Origin: Larix kaempferi
Taxonomy: Eukaryota > Streptophyta > Pinopsida > Pinales > Pinaceae
Assembly: GCA_027924585.1 (NCBI GenBank)
Contig: BSBM01000059.1
Location: 1,612,001-1,676,000 of the forward strand
DNA: 64,000 nucleotides
Direction of reading: 5' to 3'
A program made the position numbers and the translations under genes. Under the pieces are notes generated by a model that ran no database searches, was not told the origin of the DNA, and worked only from the letters and a program-made list of their open reading frames with translations. This document shows positions 1 through 12,037 of this stretch, piece by piece (the stretch's first letter is position 1; the number at the start of each line of letters is the position of its first letter).

Positions 1-489
1 AACATTGACGATGGTTCTTGTGGCCTATACTATGGCCTATAAACTAATTTTAGGCCCTAATACCATATTAATTTGCTAAGGGGTTGATAGTCCATGCATG
101 TTAACCTAGACTACTACATATGACCTACATATGGAATATCTAGCCTATATGTAACAATTCCCTCTATTGCTCTTGAGTGATGATTAAGGCCTTGCGACAT
201 CACATAATCTCTAAAGAGTGAATCTAATTTCAACTACAAGTGGAATATGTTGGTAATTTTTAGATCTGTAACACCAAAAATGAAAATTTTCCTACCAATT
301 TAAACATGCTAGTAATTTTCATTCCATCACCCTTTCTTCTCCTTGTTTTCCCCTTTTTGTGAGGAGGGTGTTCTTGCCACACAAAGGAGGGTGTTCCTGC
401 CTCAAATGCATCTCCAAATTTGAGAAGAAGTCAACTTCCTCTCTCGATCTAATTGGCAACATTAATGCCCCTATACTTCCCATCTCAGT
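1..489. other. Intergenic, no gene seen
   Basis: Sequence rich in A+T. No reading frame that resembles a known protein and no repeat that I can name was seen before the CACTA end at 490. Confidence 0.6.
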
Positions 490-960
490 CACTACAAGAA
501 AAAAGGCCTTTGGTGACAGTCATGCTTGTGACGGACCTCAAAGGGCCATCACCAATTTCACATATGACGACAGGCCTTAAAAAATTGTCATTGTAATTGT
601 CTTTAGAGACATTCCTTGAAGGATCGTCACCAAATCCATTTTCAATGACACTTTTTGTGAGGGTTGTTAAAGGCACGTTGCCAATTCTCTCTTTGGTGAC
701 ACCTCTAGTGACGGTCCTTTAGTGCCCCTCACTAATACCCATTAGTGAGGCTCATGCTTGCGACGAGACTTAAAGGGTCAGCACCAATGTAACATATGAT
801 GACGAACCTTAAAAAATTGCCATTGTAATTGTTTTTGTAGATATTCCTTTAAGGTTTGTCACCAAATCCTTTTTCAATGACACTTTTGTTGAGGGTTGTT
901 AAAGGGCCATTGTCAAATCTCTCTTTGGTGACACTTATAGTGATGATCCTTTAATGACTA
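490..960 (+). mobile_element. CACTA (En/Spm) transposon end with two subterminal repeats
   Basis: The sequence CACTACAAGAAAAAAGG begins at 490, which is the typical terminus of plant CACTA transposons. It is followed by two direct copies of a unit of about 210-230 bp (roughly 517-724 and 749-957). Both units carry recurring GGTGACA / GTGACGG motifs, as expected for transposase-binding subterminal repeats. I saw no opposite terminus and no transposase, so this is a fragment or a heavily deleted non-autonomous copy. The call rests on the terminus and the repeat structure only. Confidence 0.65.
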
Positions 961-2148
961 ATAAATACTCTTTCTAGTAACTTTTGGAAATTGTAAAAAA
1001 ATGTTTGTTACCGTTGATCGTTCTAATGAGCTTTGGATGATGTTATGTGACCATTGATATAGTTTTTTTATAAAAGATAATGGTTTAAGACCACTGCTAG
1101 ACCTTAAAATGGTTCTTTTATACTACTTTTACACAAAAATACTCGTATTATATTAGGTTATATGTGGTGGCTCAAGGCCCTACACATTGTTCATGAGACT
1201 TGAAATCAATAGTTATAACCTAATTACCTAGTTTTTTTCCATGAACCATGGTTAAGGCATTATCAAGCCTTTCTATCATGCACTAAACCTTAAAAGGGAT
1301 CCATTTATGTTTAATAGGAAAAATATTCCTTCACAATGGCTATAAAGTGTTATAGGGCCTTACACATGGTGCATGAACCCTCAGAGAAAAAAATAGGGTA
1401 TAATCCTTAGCGTTTGGACCCAAACCATGGTAATTTAGATCCCAAATCCCATCCCTAAATATGCATTAATCCTTATACTTGTGCTTCTCTATATTTCTCA
1501 TTTTTTTCTTTATACATTTCCACAATAATGGAATCATGTCATTAAATGCCTTTGGTGAAGTCCTTGTTTACTTGGGCTTGATTGGGCCTCAACCAAGAGT
1601 TGAGTGCAAACTCTTCTCCTTCAATACATCATCAAATGAAAACAAGTTGTAATCCCTAATTAGCACATTATCCTTGCATTGTTTAGTGCCCAACCCTTCT
1701 GGATTGAGACTGTGTATGTTTAGCCTTGTTTCATTTTTACATTACATTCATATTTTTGTTGACTCGGTGAAGGGACTGGACCCATACCCATACTTGGCCT
1801 ACTATTCATCAAATTCTATTGGTTCTACTAGCTTTTCAATCCATGAAGATATTGGTTTCTAGGATCTCAGATTTTTTGGAGTTTGTGGGTATTGCAATTG
1901 ACTGACTTCCTTTGTTCAGATACTCCCTGGATGCACCTGGCCATCTCTTAATTACTAGGAAGGAGTTGAATAGGTTCATTCAAGATGACATTTACAACTA
2001 GTCTATATAAATCACTTAGATACAACTCATTTAATGTAGCTTACAGATCACTCTAAATTGTTCCAGTTTTGGACATAATTGGAAGGGTTACTCATTATTC
2101 TCATGTTTATTTCCTCATCAATGCTAATTTTGGATACAAGATTGGCTC
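961..2148. other. Intergenic, no gene identified
   Basis: Only short open frames. The one at 1674-1862 (62 codons) has no recognised motif. The stretch could contain more of the hAT relic that follows, but I could not align it to anything. Confidence 0.5.
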
Positions 2149-2403
2149 ATGAGATCTTGCACACACAAAATAGATCATCAAGAGAAACATTTTGAATGTA
2201 GATCGACAAAAAGCTTGGTTTATGTGCACTACAACTTTAGGTTGTTGTCCCATTATTGTCATGCAACCAAGAATGATAGACCATATTTGACTTGGGACAA
2301 AAATCCAGAGGAGGCTAATTTGGAGGATGGATCCATAGAATTAGAGCACTTGGAGGCTGAACTATTGGGTGATCATGATGGTGATCAAATTCATACAACG
2401 TAA
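2149..2403 (+). pseudogene. hAT transposase C-terminal relic
   Basis: An 84-codon frame encodes a stretch containing SLVYVHYNFRL, which matches the conserved 'LNDLVYVHYNLRL' block at the end of the hAT C-terminal dimerisation region of plant hAT-like transposases. Downstream it keeps the acidic tail typical of these proteins, including the block WDKNPEEANLEDGS and a final LEAELLGD. No BED zinc finger and no RNase-H-like catalytic core is visible upstream, so only the last part of the transposase survives. Terminal inverted repeats of the element were not found. The family assignment is by recognition, not by search. Confidence 0.65.
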
Positions 2404-2934
2404 ATGCCACCCCCAACCACCAACATGTTTCCAGATGTAGGAGTTTTTCCTTTATCTTCACAACGTCCAACAATCCATCGGGGGCATGCATCTTCTTCTC
2501 ATGTTCCATGAACAATTCTAGTTGCTCCAATTCCAGTACCTAGACCACGAGAAAGGAAATTAGATGTTTCTCATGGCAATTAGAGGAAAATTTAGTACAT
2601 AGCATCATAGTACTTTGTATTTAATGTTTATTATGGCCTATTTTGTAAACATTAGATACGTTTAAGTTTGAACTTTGAATTTTGAACATACCTTTGAAAT
2701 TTAATCTTTAAATTGTTGATTGCACCTTACAACTCTATGGTAATGAATATGATATTATAATGCTTTGTTTCATTTCATGATTGATGTTATCTATTAAAAT
2801 TTGTTAATGGAAAATATTATATGTTGAAATTTAAAGGTCGATGTTGATGATGAATGATCATTTGATACCAATATTGCAAATTATAGCTCCTAATGTGTAT
2901 TAAAATGATTAATTTGACATTCTACATGTTGTTT
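2404..2934. other. Intergenic, AT-rich, no gene seen
   Basis: Very A+T-rich stretch with poly-A/T and TATA-type simple sequence. Nothing recognisable. Confidence 0.6.
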
Positions 2935-5900
2935 TTAATATACATGCATAAAATATATTAAAATATATATAATAATTAAGGAATGCTCTCCAAGCTTTTG
3001 AAAATATGGCTTTCCGCTCCCGCCCATGCTCCCAATAGGACCGAGATCCCATCTGTTGTAAGGGCCTTCTCGAGAAGTTGCAAAGGCAGAAATCGAAGGC
3101 ATGAAGTCAATAAACTCTGCAGATTTCTGTTATCACACAAACTCTAGTTGATGGATAATGAGTGTCCCAACAGGGATGGTAGAGGGTGGTCAGCTAGAAT
3201 GGTGTAACCTGCAGTAGCCAAGTCCTCCGCTCAATGAACGAAAGTCACACCGGACAAGGCTATTCACTTTCGAGGAGGCACTTAGCCAAGTCGAGGGGGA
3301 GACCCTGCTCAACCAGTGATGGTTGAGAGACAAAATGATACACCCAAACCCAAAAGAATAAGAGATAAAGACAAGGGATGAGTGTAGGTGAACTCCTAAG
3401 TCTAAATTCAGCCAATTGATGGACACAAATGGTGAAATAAGAGTGATGTAATTAGTGACCAGTAATCAAGTATGATTAGAAAATAGGATTAGCTTAGTGA
3501 TTTAATGGCTGAAATAGTCTATGGAGTTACCTAAGATGGAAGTAAAGTGATGAAGTAAAACTGCCCAAGGAAATGGTTAAATAGTGAGTCAAATGGACCT
3601 AGGGCAGCGAGAAATTAACGTTTTTAATCACTTCCAACCAACGAAACTTGATTTCTTAAGATTAAATGACGTTTTGAACCCAAATCAAGAATACCCACAA
3701 CCCGGAAAATGACCCAACAGTGTGACTGGCTAAAATGCCCAAGGGGGGCGAAATCAGTGGGGGACCAGTGCCTAGTTCTAAGGGTAAACGGGGTCAAAAT
3801 TAAATGAAATTTCAGATATGTAAGTTTAAGCATATATCATTAGTGGGTTTTAAATTGAAACTAATTCTAGCGGTGAAAAATTCAATTTTGTATTTTTAGG
3901 GGTTTTTACATAAGATTTATGCCCAACACACACACACACATTTACATTTAAATGCTAGAGACCAGCAAGAAGGACCTACTTGGGAGTGAATAGTGAATAG
4001 ATGCCCAAATACAATGTCAAACATTACCAATTTACCTTAGGAATCACCTTTTCATTTGCCATCCATTGATTTTTTGCCATTTCCAATAGTTGTCTTAGTC
4101 AAATTTTGATTTTCCATGTAATTTTTGCTGGTTTAATTTGCTGAAGAAGTAAAATGGGTTTTTGACCCACTTATAGTGCCCGGAATGCCGAACCGTCTGC
4201 CACAATGTGATCGTGGACACTAAAAATAGTAGGAATGACCACTCGAATGACCCTGATCCATCACTTAGGCATTACTTGCCCCAAATCCATGATTTTTAAT
4301 TAAAACAGGTCATTAATGACCAATAATAATTAAAAATCTCACAAACGCCTCGATCTTTTTGCATTCTGTAACTTGGAGGCTCATATGGGTCCCCTGTAGG
4401 TAATAATTGACCAAAATCGAAATTCCGGGTCGCAACATTTTTTTGGGCCCATTTTTGGCCTAGTCAACCTAGTTTGACCAAGTCAAATCTGGTCAACAAT
4501 AGTGCTAGCTGAGTACCTGTATGCAATCATGAATCGAAAGGCTTCCTTATACAAGTTAGTACATTACTAAACATCATGATAATAATATGGTGATCAAAAA
4601 TTGAATTAAATCCCGGAAAATACAAGGCCCCAGGTGAGGTGGGCCCACCACATCCAACAAGACTCAATTGCTATGCACAACCTATAGACTTGACCACCTA
4701 GCTGACATTGGGTGATGTGGAATACATGGCGAAGGATAAGGGATGACAAGGATGGTGATCATGTGACCGTTTGGATAACTCGGGAAAGTAGGGTCCACTG
4801 AGATAAGTATACCATGACAAAACACGGGGAAGGGCGGTGCCTCACAAATGGGTATAGTGCAGGGAAACCACCACTGGTAATCTGACAAGTATCTCACAGC
4901 TCACATTCATGCCTGAAGACTCTGTGAGGTTCTTTTCTAGAGCCGCCAAACTGTGTGTCTAGCAAACCGTAACTTGAGACTCTAGGGGACAATCTTGAGC
5001 TTGTCCCTTGCTCCCTCTCACCTCCTTGCCCCGCAGGACTAGGTGAGGAATAACCACTACAAATGCTGACATGTATGGCTGACTTGTGTCCATGTGTGTT
5101 TATAAACACATTGCATGGATTTTACAATGAGTTTCATACTTAGCCATTTTTTGGCTAGATTTACATTTACAAAAACCCCTTTTTTGGCTTGCTTTACATT
5201 TCTTCATTTCTTCAATTTACATCAAGGCCCTTTTGGGCGACATACATATCTCAATAGATATAATCATGGTGCTCATACTGCAAAGTAATGGGGGTGAGCA
5301 ATACATGCTTCAATGACCAATGGGGAACACCCGGTGAGGCTACACAATCCTAACTGCATTGCAACATCAGGGGAAACCGACATGAGCAAATCCCAGGTTT
5401 GAGAGTGCATCTCACACACTAAAGAGCCGAGGCACAATAGACAGGGAATCATGGCATACTCAGAGATCAATGGGGAAAGGGATCCTCAAAGTCACAAATC
5501 AGAATCCAAGTCGGGAAATATCATCATGAATGAGTCAGATGGATGGAGAAGGTGAAGGTGGATCCAAAGTCAGCTTCCTAGGGGGACTAAATGATAAAGT
5601 CTATACCAGGAATAGGGGTGTGACCCGGTGTGCATATAACATGAGCCTACTAGGAAGGGGTGGACTAACATTACCAAGGGCCCAACCACATATCATAAAA
5701 CTAGATCACCACATCAATCATCATATGTAGAGTTAGTGTACTATCATGTATAAACAAGTCTAAGCAACAATCATGAGAAATATATATTAATGCAATACCT
5801 GCCGCACCATATACATGCTGCTGAGGCTGTCTCTGAACTGGATCTCTGTTGAATCCGAGCACAAATAGTAAACCAGCAATACTCTGTGATAATTTCAATC

Positions 5901-6208
5901 AACACAAGACTAGGAAACTGTCTCAATGGGCTTATATCAAAGCCTGGCATAGAAGGGTGACCCTGCGGTAAATGCTAAGTGACATGTCTGGACCACTGTA
6001 CAACCCATTGTCCCCTTTGATATATCTGCTAGGGGCAATCTAAACAAAACTGTGTGCCTCCTCTGAAGGCATCGGATCTCTGATCTGGAAAAAAAAGTAC
6101 TGTGCGGTCCTCGGCCGCACAGTCTGCAGTATGGTAGCTCCAGCTAACATAGATGTGATAACAATTTCTTTGGACATAAACTAATAAAAGATACTTCCCC
6201 CTTGTATG
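2935..6208 (-). pseudogene. Unrecognised reading frame split by a solo LTR
   Basis: On the minus strand an open frame comes down from 6208 to 6164, is broken by the LTR at 3128-6163, and resumes at 3127, staying open to a stop at 2935. When the LTR and one copy of its ATTTC target duplication are ignored, the frame reads through without a stop for roughly 75 codons. The part between about 3127 and 2985 is clearly richer in G+C than its surroundings and has a protein-like composition: FIDFMPSIS, then a stretch with REGPYNRWDLGPIG, then KPYFQKLGEHS. I do not recognise the family. It may be one exon of a host gene, because the sequence after 2985 turns abruptly A+T-rich as in an intron. No function is claimed. 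Confidence 0.4.
3128..6163 (-). mobile_element. Solo LTR, family I (3.0 kb)
   Basis: This is bounded by TGTTATCACA at one end and its inverted counterpart TGTGATAACA at the other. A perfect 5-bp target duplication ATTTC flanks it (3123-3127 and 6164-6168). It is homologous, in opposite orientation, to the LTR at 22029-25815. No primer-binding site or polypurine tract adjoins either end, so it is a solo LTR. Compared with the other copy it lacks an internal block of roughly 0.8-0.9 kb that holds the TATA box. A short CA repeat (about 3911-3925) lies at that deletion site. Confidence 0.85.
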
Positions 6209-7486
6209 TTCCCTATTGGCCCTAATTCAACCTTCGCCCAGGCCTTTTCAACGATCAGAATCCATCGGTGATGTGGTTTCCTTTTCAATGATCAGAGTCC
6301 ATCGGTGATGCGGTTTTTAACAATTTGGAGGGATTCAAGTGGAAATTGCATTTTTTTCTTGAGCAATTCTTATCAGCTTGGAGAGTTGCCAATTCAAGGG
6401 ATAGACAAGAGATGGTAATTCAATGAAACAGAGCATCTTCTTGGGGTGTTCAATCGAGGCGATTAGGAGATGGGAAGGTTTTCCAAAGGTGAAGGACTTC
6501 TATCTAGCAATCTACATTGCATTTGCGTGTATTTCCATCCAAATTTTTTGGGACGTTGCTTTGTAGCAGGTCAGTTTATTTTCACTTGGAATTTTGATTT
6601 GAGACCTAATTTTCAAAACCCAATGTCATTTATTTTATTTAAATTGTGTTCTTTAATATGAATTTATGTTGATCCTACTAAATCAAAGACAATACTTTAG
6701 GTGCCTCCATGGATTCTCAGAATCAGTAAAGGTAAATAGAAATTACAGCAATTACATATAAACTAGTCATGTCTAGGAATAGAATAAACCGAGAACATTG
6801 TAAATGAGATAATTTTTCAGAGGAATAGTAATCACCAAATTCTTGGAGTCACATGCATTCACATTAAACTAGCTAACCTCTTCCATAATTCCTATTTCTA
6901 TTCAATGGGATTGGAATTTTGCACATCGAATCTCTGGCTAGATGATGTAATTTGTCTGATGTACTCTCTTGGTTATTTATTGTTTGAAATCCTTTCTTTA
7001 AACTCCAAAAGCATTACCATTTTACCAAATTCGCCAACCGCCACAAGTGCCCATATTTCTCACAGGGAAGATGACCCACTAGATGATGATGATGCAATAA
7101 ATTCCTTGGATTCTGAATCACTACTCTAGTTTGCATAAGACTAAATTGGAGCAGTCTCCCAAACATCTTCCACTGTTCGCTAGAACTGACTCAATAATTC
7201 AATATCCTTTTTATAGATTACATAGTGAGGCGCAGTCCATCTAACTGAACCACTTTGTTTAGGGAAAGGATTCCATTCCCATATGACATTATTAGTACAA
7301 GAACAATGGTGGACTAATTGTGGAAGTTCTAAGGAATGTTTTCCATGACAAATATCACAGTTCTATTTCACTCATGGGATTCAAAGCAGGGATTCTTATA
7401 ATAGCTTTTTCTGATTGTTTTAATCTAGTCACTTCAATAGGATAATATAGAATTCTAATGTATGCTATATAGTTCACCTAGCCTTG
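6209..7486. other. Mostly unassigned sequence
   Basis: Contains a short tandem repeat (6245-6318) and small open frames at 6470-6661 and 6905-7129, the latter ending in an acidic DDPLDDDDA stretch. Neither resembles a family I know. A gene leader or exon cannot be excluded. Confidence 0.4.
6245..6318. repeat. Two tandem copies of a 37-bp unit
   Basis: Units at 6245-6281 and 6282-6318 share TTTTCAAYGATCAGARTCC and ATCGGTGATG, differing at only a few positions. Confidence 0.85.
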
Positions 7487-7584
7487 CTTCAGAGACTACC
7501 TTTCTTGCTCGCATCTCATCCATGTCAGTGGAGTAGTGTAAAGCTGCCATCTTTCCATCTCTGGAGGTGTCAGGTTTGTGTTTA
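7487..7584 (-). other. Possible 3' exon of the FPP pseudogene
   Basis: A plausible splice acceptor (CACCTGCAG) on the minus strand ends at 7585, and an open frame of about 30 codons follows, containing DGKMAALHYSTDMDEMRARK. It lies directly downstream of the last recognised FPP segment, but I could not match it to the conserved FPP C-terminus. This is a weak positional call. Confidence 0.25.
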
Positions 7585-7715
7585 CTGCAGGTGAATAGTA
7601 AGCATATTAAATTATAACATAACAGACATTCAAGTCAGATGTAAAATATATATATATGATAAATATTTGCACATTCCGACTATCACTAGAGCCTTACAAT
7701 AAATTCAAGCATCAC

Positions 7716-8267
7716 CTTTCTAACTGTAGTTACAAGTCAAGATATGTGGCCTCTGATTACTATAAACAGCTTCCTTTCTCTTCAAATTATTCTTGTAATG
7801 ACGTATACTTTTCTTTAAACTAATTTAATTCAGCTCGAGCAGCGTTGACTTCGAATTCAACTCTTCATTCAATGACACTTGATTTTCTATTTGATCATCC
7901 TCAATTGCTTCAATTCCTTAGTTGCAGCAAGTTCTGTCTGTAAATCTGCAACGTTTTTCTTTGATTGTAGGAGTTGAGCCTTGAGAGCCTCTATATTGTT
8001 GTTTTCCATTTGAAACATCCCTTCTAGCTATTCCTTTTTAGATTGTATGATATTAAGCTGCTTTTTTAGTTTGTTGATTTCTTCATTCAACTAGCATTCA
8101 AGAGTTTCTTTTTCTAATGAGATATTTTGACCCTCCCCACACTTGTTAAAGACATTTGCAATGGAGTTCGACTCAACACATCCAATAGCAAGTGTATAAA
8201 TTAAAGATTCATTTTCATATTTCTCTTTCTAAATCTTACTAGAATTATCCTTCCCAAATGTTGGGCC
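7716..8267 (-). pseudogene. FPP pseudogene, C-terminal coiled-coil part
   Basis: Third surviving piece of the filament-like plant protein gene. Read on the minus strand it continues the frame that stops at the LTR boundary (12986) once the LTR and one GGGCC copy are set aside. It encodes the KCGEGQNISLEKE, LKAQLLQSKKNVADLQTEL and LNEELN-type heptad blocks, and then a stretch close to the family's conserved 'LEATCLELQLQLE' block. A splice-donor-like AG|GTGATG lies at 7716/7715. There are at least eight stops, nearly all TAG/TAA where the family usually has Gln, and two frameshifts. FPPs are long coiled-coil proteins thought to be linked to the nuclear envelope or cytoskeleton. This copy cannot be functional. 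Confidence 0.8.
8263..8267. repeat. Target-site duplication GGGCC (left copy)
   Basis: Matches the right copy at 12986-12990 exactly. It defines the insertion of the 4.7-kb LTR into the FPP coding sequence. Confidence 0.9.
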
Positions 8268-9727
8268 TGTTACCAACTTTTTGTACCATAGTTGGATTTT
8301 CTGGAGAGCCGCCATTTGACAAACATGATAAATGTTTGATTCCAGTGTATCAGATGATCCAGCATGTTGTGGCTAGCCAGCTGTGGTTAGCTTGTTTTGT
8401 TTTTTGAGTCGACATGACCATGGCCCCATGGGGGTTTGTAATAAAGTGTGCTAGTAGGATCTGAGTGCCTCGGTTCCTCATGACTGGATTAAGCAACTAA
8501 GGTATTCCAAGGAGTTTTTTCCCTTGTCAATTATACCTTGCTTAAGGAGAGGTATAATCGATGAGGTTTTCTCCCGCTCCTCCAAAGCTGGAATGCCCGA
8601 TTTTGAAAATTTGGCCATGGGGGGTTATTAGAGGCCAACTAATGTATATAAGCCTACTAGACACTGTTAGAATAGGTGTCGGTCATGTCCTAGGTCCATA
8701 AAACCCTCAGAAAAAATTTTACCGGGTCCGTCAAAATTTGGGTTTTATTTATTTTTTAAATTTAATAAATTTCTCTATAGTTTAAATAGAGAAATAATTA
8801 TTTGTAATATGTCAGTCATCCGGGGTCCGAATTTAGTGATTGATGGCTCGATCCATAAGCCAAAAATCACACATGACCCGTGGAGCAGCTAAACCCAACT
8901 TTCGGATGTCAATTCAGCCCCGTAATTAATATTTTCTCTGAAAAGTCATTTACAGAGAAATTATTAATTAAAATAATAAAATTGAATATTTTGGAGATAA
9001 TCCAAATCTCTTTAAAATTAATCAATTTGATTAAAATAAAAGGCTAAATGACATGGCAATGAGCATTTAGGAGGATTCCAATCAACTCCAAGCCATCCCA
9101 ATCAACTATCCAGTCACTAGAGTGTTACCCATTCAAGCTAATTCGCCCTCCTCATGCAATTTTCGATTTGGTGTGTTGTCAATTCGTATTTGGGTTGGTG
9201 ATTGAGTATTAATGTGGAGTAGGCGCCCTCATACCTACCAAGCTCGGCTCCCTCTACTAGTTTGAGTTCACACCTACCTTTTATCCACTTGTCATTCATT
9301 AACCAACTCGCTATCCTCAAACCCTCACGTCAATCTCCATTTAGCTTCACGTCTAAGCCTTGTTGGAACTCGTTTATTGGTTAGTGCAATCATTGATTGG
9401 CTTGGCTTTCATTAGAGTGGAGTTAGCACCTACCTTTACCACATGTCTCCACCATACTAGCTCGCATTTCCTCCACAAGCTCACGCCCTTCCTACCCTAG
9501 CTCACGTCAATCCTCATTGAAGCTCGCATTTCCTTGTTGTAACATGTCTATTGGGTAGCGATAGCACTCATACCTTCCTCCAAGTCGAGCCTTGCCACCT
9601 CATGCCATTTCACCTACCATAAACTCGACTTTGACTATTATTCACCTCTCCAAGCCTTGGATTGATTGGAATTTGACTTACCTACCAATTGCCAATTCGA
9701 CCTAGGGTTTAGTTTAGTGTCTTTTGC

Positions 9728-9733
9728 TATAAA
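9728..9733 (+). promoter_or_regulatory. LTR TATA box
   Basis: GCTATAAAGAGAGGCCC lies within the family II LTR. The equivalent place in the 39994-44885 copy reads GTATAAAGAGAGGCCC on the minus strand, so the box is conserved and probably marks the start of retroelement transcription. Confidence 0.6.
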
Positions 9734-10444
9734 GAGAGGCCCTTAGGGGTTATTATCTCATGGATTTCTTATGCATCGAAACTCTGATGAAATTGTAAGC
9801 GCTTTTTATTGAGAATAAAGTTGAGACTTTGGAGGTCAAAAACGTGGAGGCTCTTGATGTGCATTGCTTCACTTGATATTTGAGGTGATATTGTTTTACA
9901 TTCTATTTGAGGCTCTTAAGTTGTAGATCATGTTCAAGATGGCTAACAATCTAGCACAAGTAGCATGTATCTAGTTCTTTTCACTTAAATATTTTGTTTC
10001 AAATATATTATCCATGCTCAAGGTTCTTGCAGGTATATCTTCACTTCATAATAAGATCAAAGGAGTTTTGGCTTTTGAATTTGAGAAACAAAGGGAGTTA
10101 GATCTTCTCCATCAAACATTCAAAACACAATATTGGTTACTTGTTACTATAGGCTTCCATCTCTTCAAGCCTTCTAGTTTGCTCCTTGAGTTTTTTGCTT
10201 TGATTTGCTAAGCCCTTTCTAGCCCTTCTAGCCTTGATCCGAGATTGTTCTTGTCTTCAAGCCATAGATTAGTTTTCCATAAGGTTGAAGTTCCTTCAAC
10301 CTTGGGGAATAGCTTGGGATTTGTTCCCTTGTGCTCTCTTCAACACTCGTTGTCGGCGTATCACCGGTTAACCGGAGGATTTCCAACGCGGTGTTTTACC
10401 ATCTCAAGTGTTCCACTTGAAGCCCTTGCCCTAGATCTATTTCT

Positions 10445-10640
10445 CCTTGGTTTTGTCTTCATTCTACCATCCCTCTCTTTCGTTTTTTCCTTCTTTTGCT
10501 CCATTCGTCCTACCTCCTTTTGCTTTTCCTCTCATTATTACCTTATCCCTCCTTCTCGTCCCCCTCCAAGTTATCCCTCTCGTCCTCCTTTTAAGCTCCT
10601 TCTCATCTCTCCTCTTGTTAGCCTCCTTCATCTCCTTTCG
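10445..10640 (+). repeat. Pyrimidine-rich tract in LTR
   Basis: About 200 bp with few purines. The other family II copies have the matching purine-rich tract on the plus strand at about 42330-42610 and 52440-52900. The open frames here (10245-10704) are by-products of the composition. Confidence 0.6.
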
Positions 10641-11883
10641 TCCACCTCAGAAAAGTGCCCTAAAACATAACAAAACAAACAAAAACTTGTTAGATGTTGG
10701 TTAGTGATTATATTTCATACTTTGGAGAGTTAGTAGTTAGTCTTTCTTCTCTTAGCTAGATATCATTGTTTGTCTTTAGCATAGCTCATACTTAGTGGAT
10801 CATTGTTTCATTTTAAAAGATAGAATTTTTCACATAAAATATTTTGAAATTTTTTATGATTTAGATCTCATTTCGAGCACATTTCAAGAGTTTGTTGTTC
10901 GCTGGTCCGTTTTGTCATAGTTAAGATTTCATGATAAAATCTCATGCATTTCTCATTTTAGAGTCAACTTTTCGAATCTAGACTTAACTAGTCTCAAATT
11001 TGGTTTTATGTTTTCTAATGTTAGTGGGTGCATTGTTGATCATTTGCTAAGCTTGAGTAGGTTTTTTCAAGGAGCAAAACGGTTTTTTCAAGGAGGAAAA
11101 CAATTGTGAAGATAAGATCTAAAGAGGCTCAAAGTTTCACTCAAAGAGAAGACGTAAATCAGGATCAAAGAAACAGCTATAATCTCCTTTGTAAAAGCCA
11201 TTTAAGGGCTATAAGTCTTATTTCCATATTTTGTTTATTTGCTTTGAAAGACCTTGCAAGGTTTTAAACCCAAGGCATTTGTAATCATTTAATAAAGGTT
11301 TCAAGTGGAGGGGGCCTCCACTCTTTGGTTTTCTTCCCCATTTGGGGAAGAGTGTCGTACTTGGTTAGCTTAGATCTGTGATTTCATGCTCTTAGATTAG
11401 TTTTATTTCTATAAGTTATCTTCCATATTTACTTACCCCCATGCTCTCCCGAGTAGGGTCTTTGACCTGAAAGAGACTCTTGGGTAGTTTAGATTTACTG
11501 TCATTTAATTTTATCTCATATTTTCTCTTCCAAAACCTGTGACCGGAAGTTGTATCCTTGAGATTTCATCTCAAGGGCAGGACCACATAGTTTGTGGTTA
11601 CTCTTCCTTCCCCGTCGGTTTCCTTGGCAGAGCTTTCAGTTAGCTGGAGGTTCTCAAGTGCAGGCGGTTCTAGTGGTTGATCTTGTTCGGAGATCAATCC
11701 CACCTATTAGATTAAATCTTGTGTGGTAGAACACTAGTTTGAGTTTAGTTTCATTTTTTGGCAAAATAGTATTGTTAAGCATTTTTCCATATCTTTCAAG
11801 CATATCACGTGGTTTTAATCATTTAAGGTTGATTCATTGCTTTTACAACACAACTACTATTTGCCTCTTTAAAATAAACCAAA

Positions 11884-12037
11884 GTCTCTTGAACTTGGCC
11901 AAATCCAAGTCAAGAGCACCCTCTATCGAAGGGCATTCTTAGTTTTGCATTTTCCCTGCATTAGGCATTTTAAGCTTAGCAAGTCTCTTGAACTGTGGTC
12001 ATAAGATCAAGTCAAGAGCGCTCTCTGTCGGAGAGTT
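11884..12037 (+). other. Two tandem stem-loop units in LTR
   Basis: Each unit has a long hairpin (CTCTTGAACTTGG pairing with CCAAGTCAAGAG at 11886-11916) and then a short hairpin such as CTCTC-TGTCG-GAGAG. Equivalent paired units occur in the other family II copies at 40885-41036 and 51349-51504, with paired changes in the stems (CCCTC/GAGGG against CTCTC/GAGAG). This points to a structured RNA element of the LTR transcript. Its function is unknown. Confidence 0.55.

Noticed and set aside
10245-10704. Overlapping frames of 141 and 85 codons rich in Ser/Leu/Pro
   Set aside because: They lie in the pyrimidine-rich tract of the solo LTR and reflect composition. Other LTR copies do not keep the frames.
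11884-12037. Hammerhead ribozyme (retrozyme) in the LTR stem-loops
   Set aside because: The CTGATGA and GAAA core motifs are absent.
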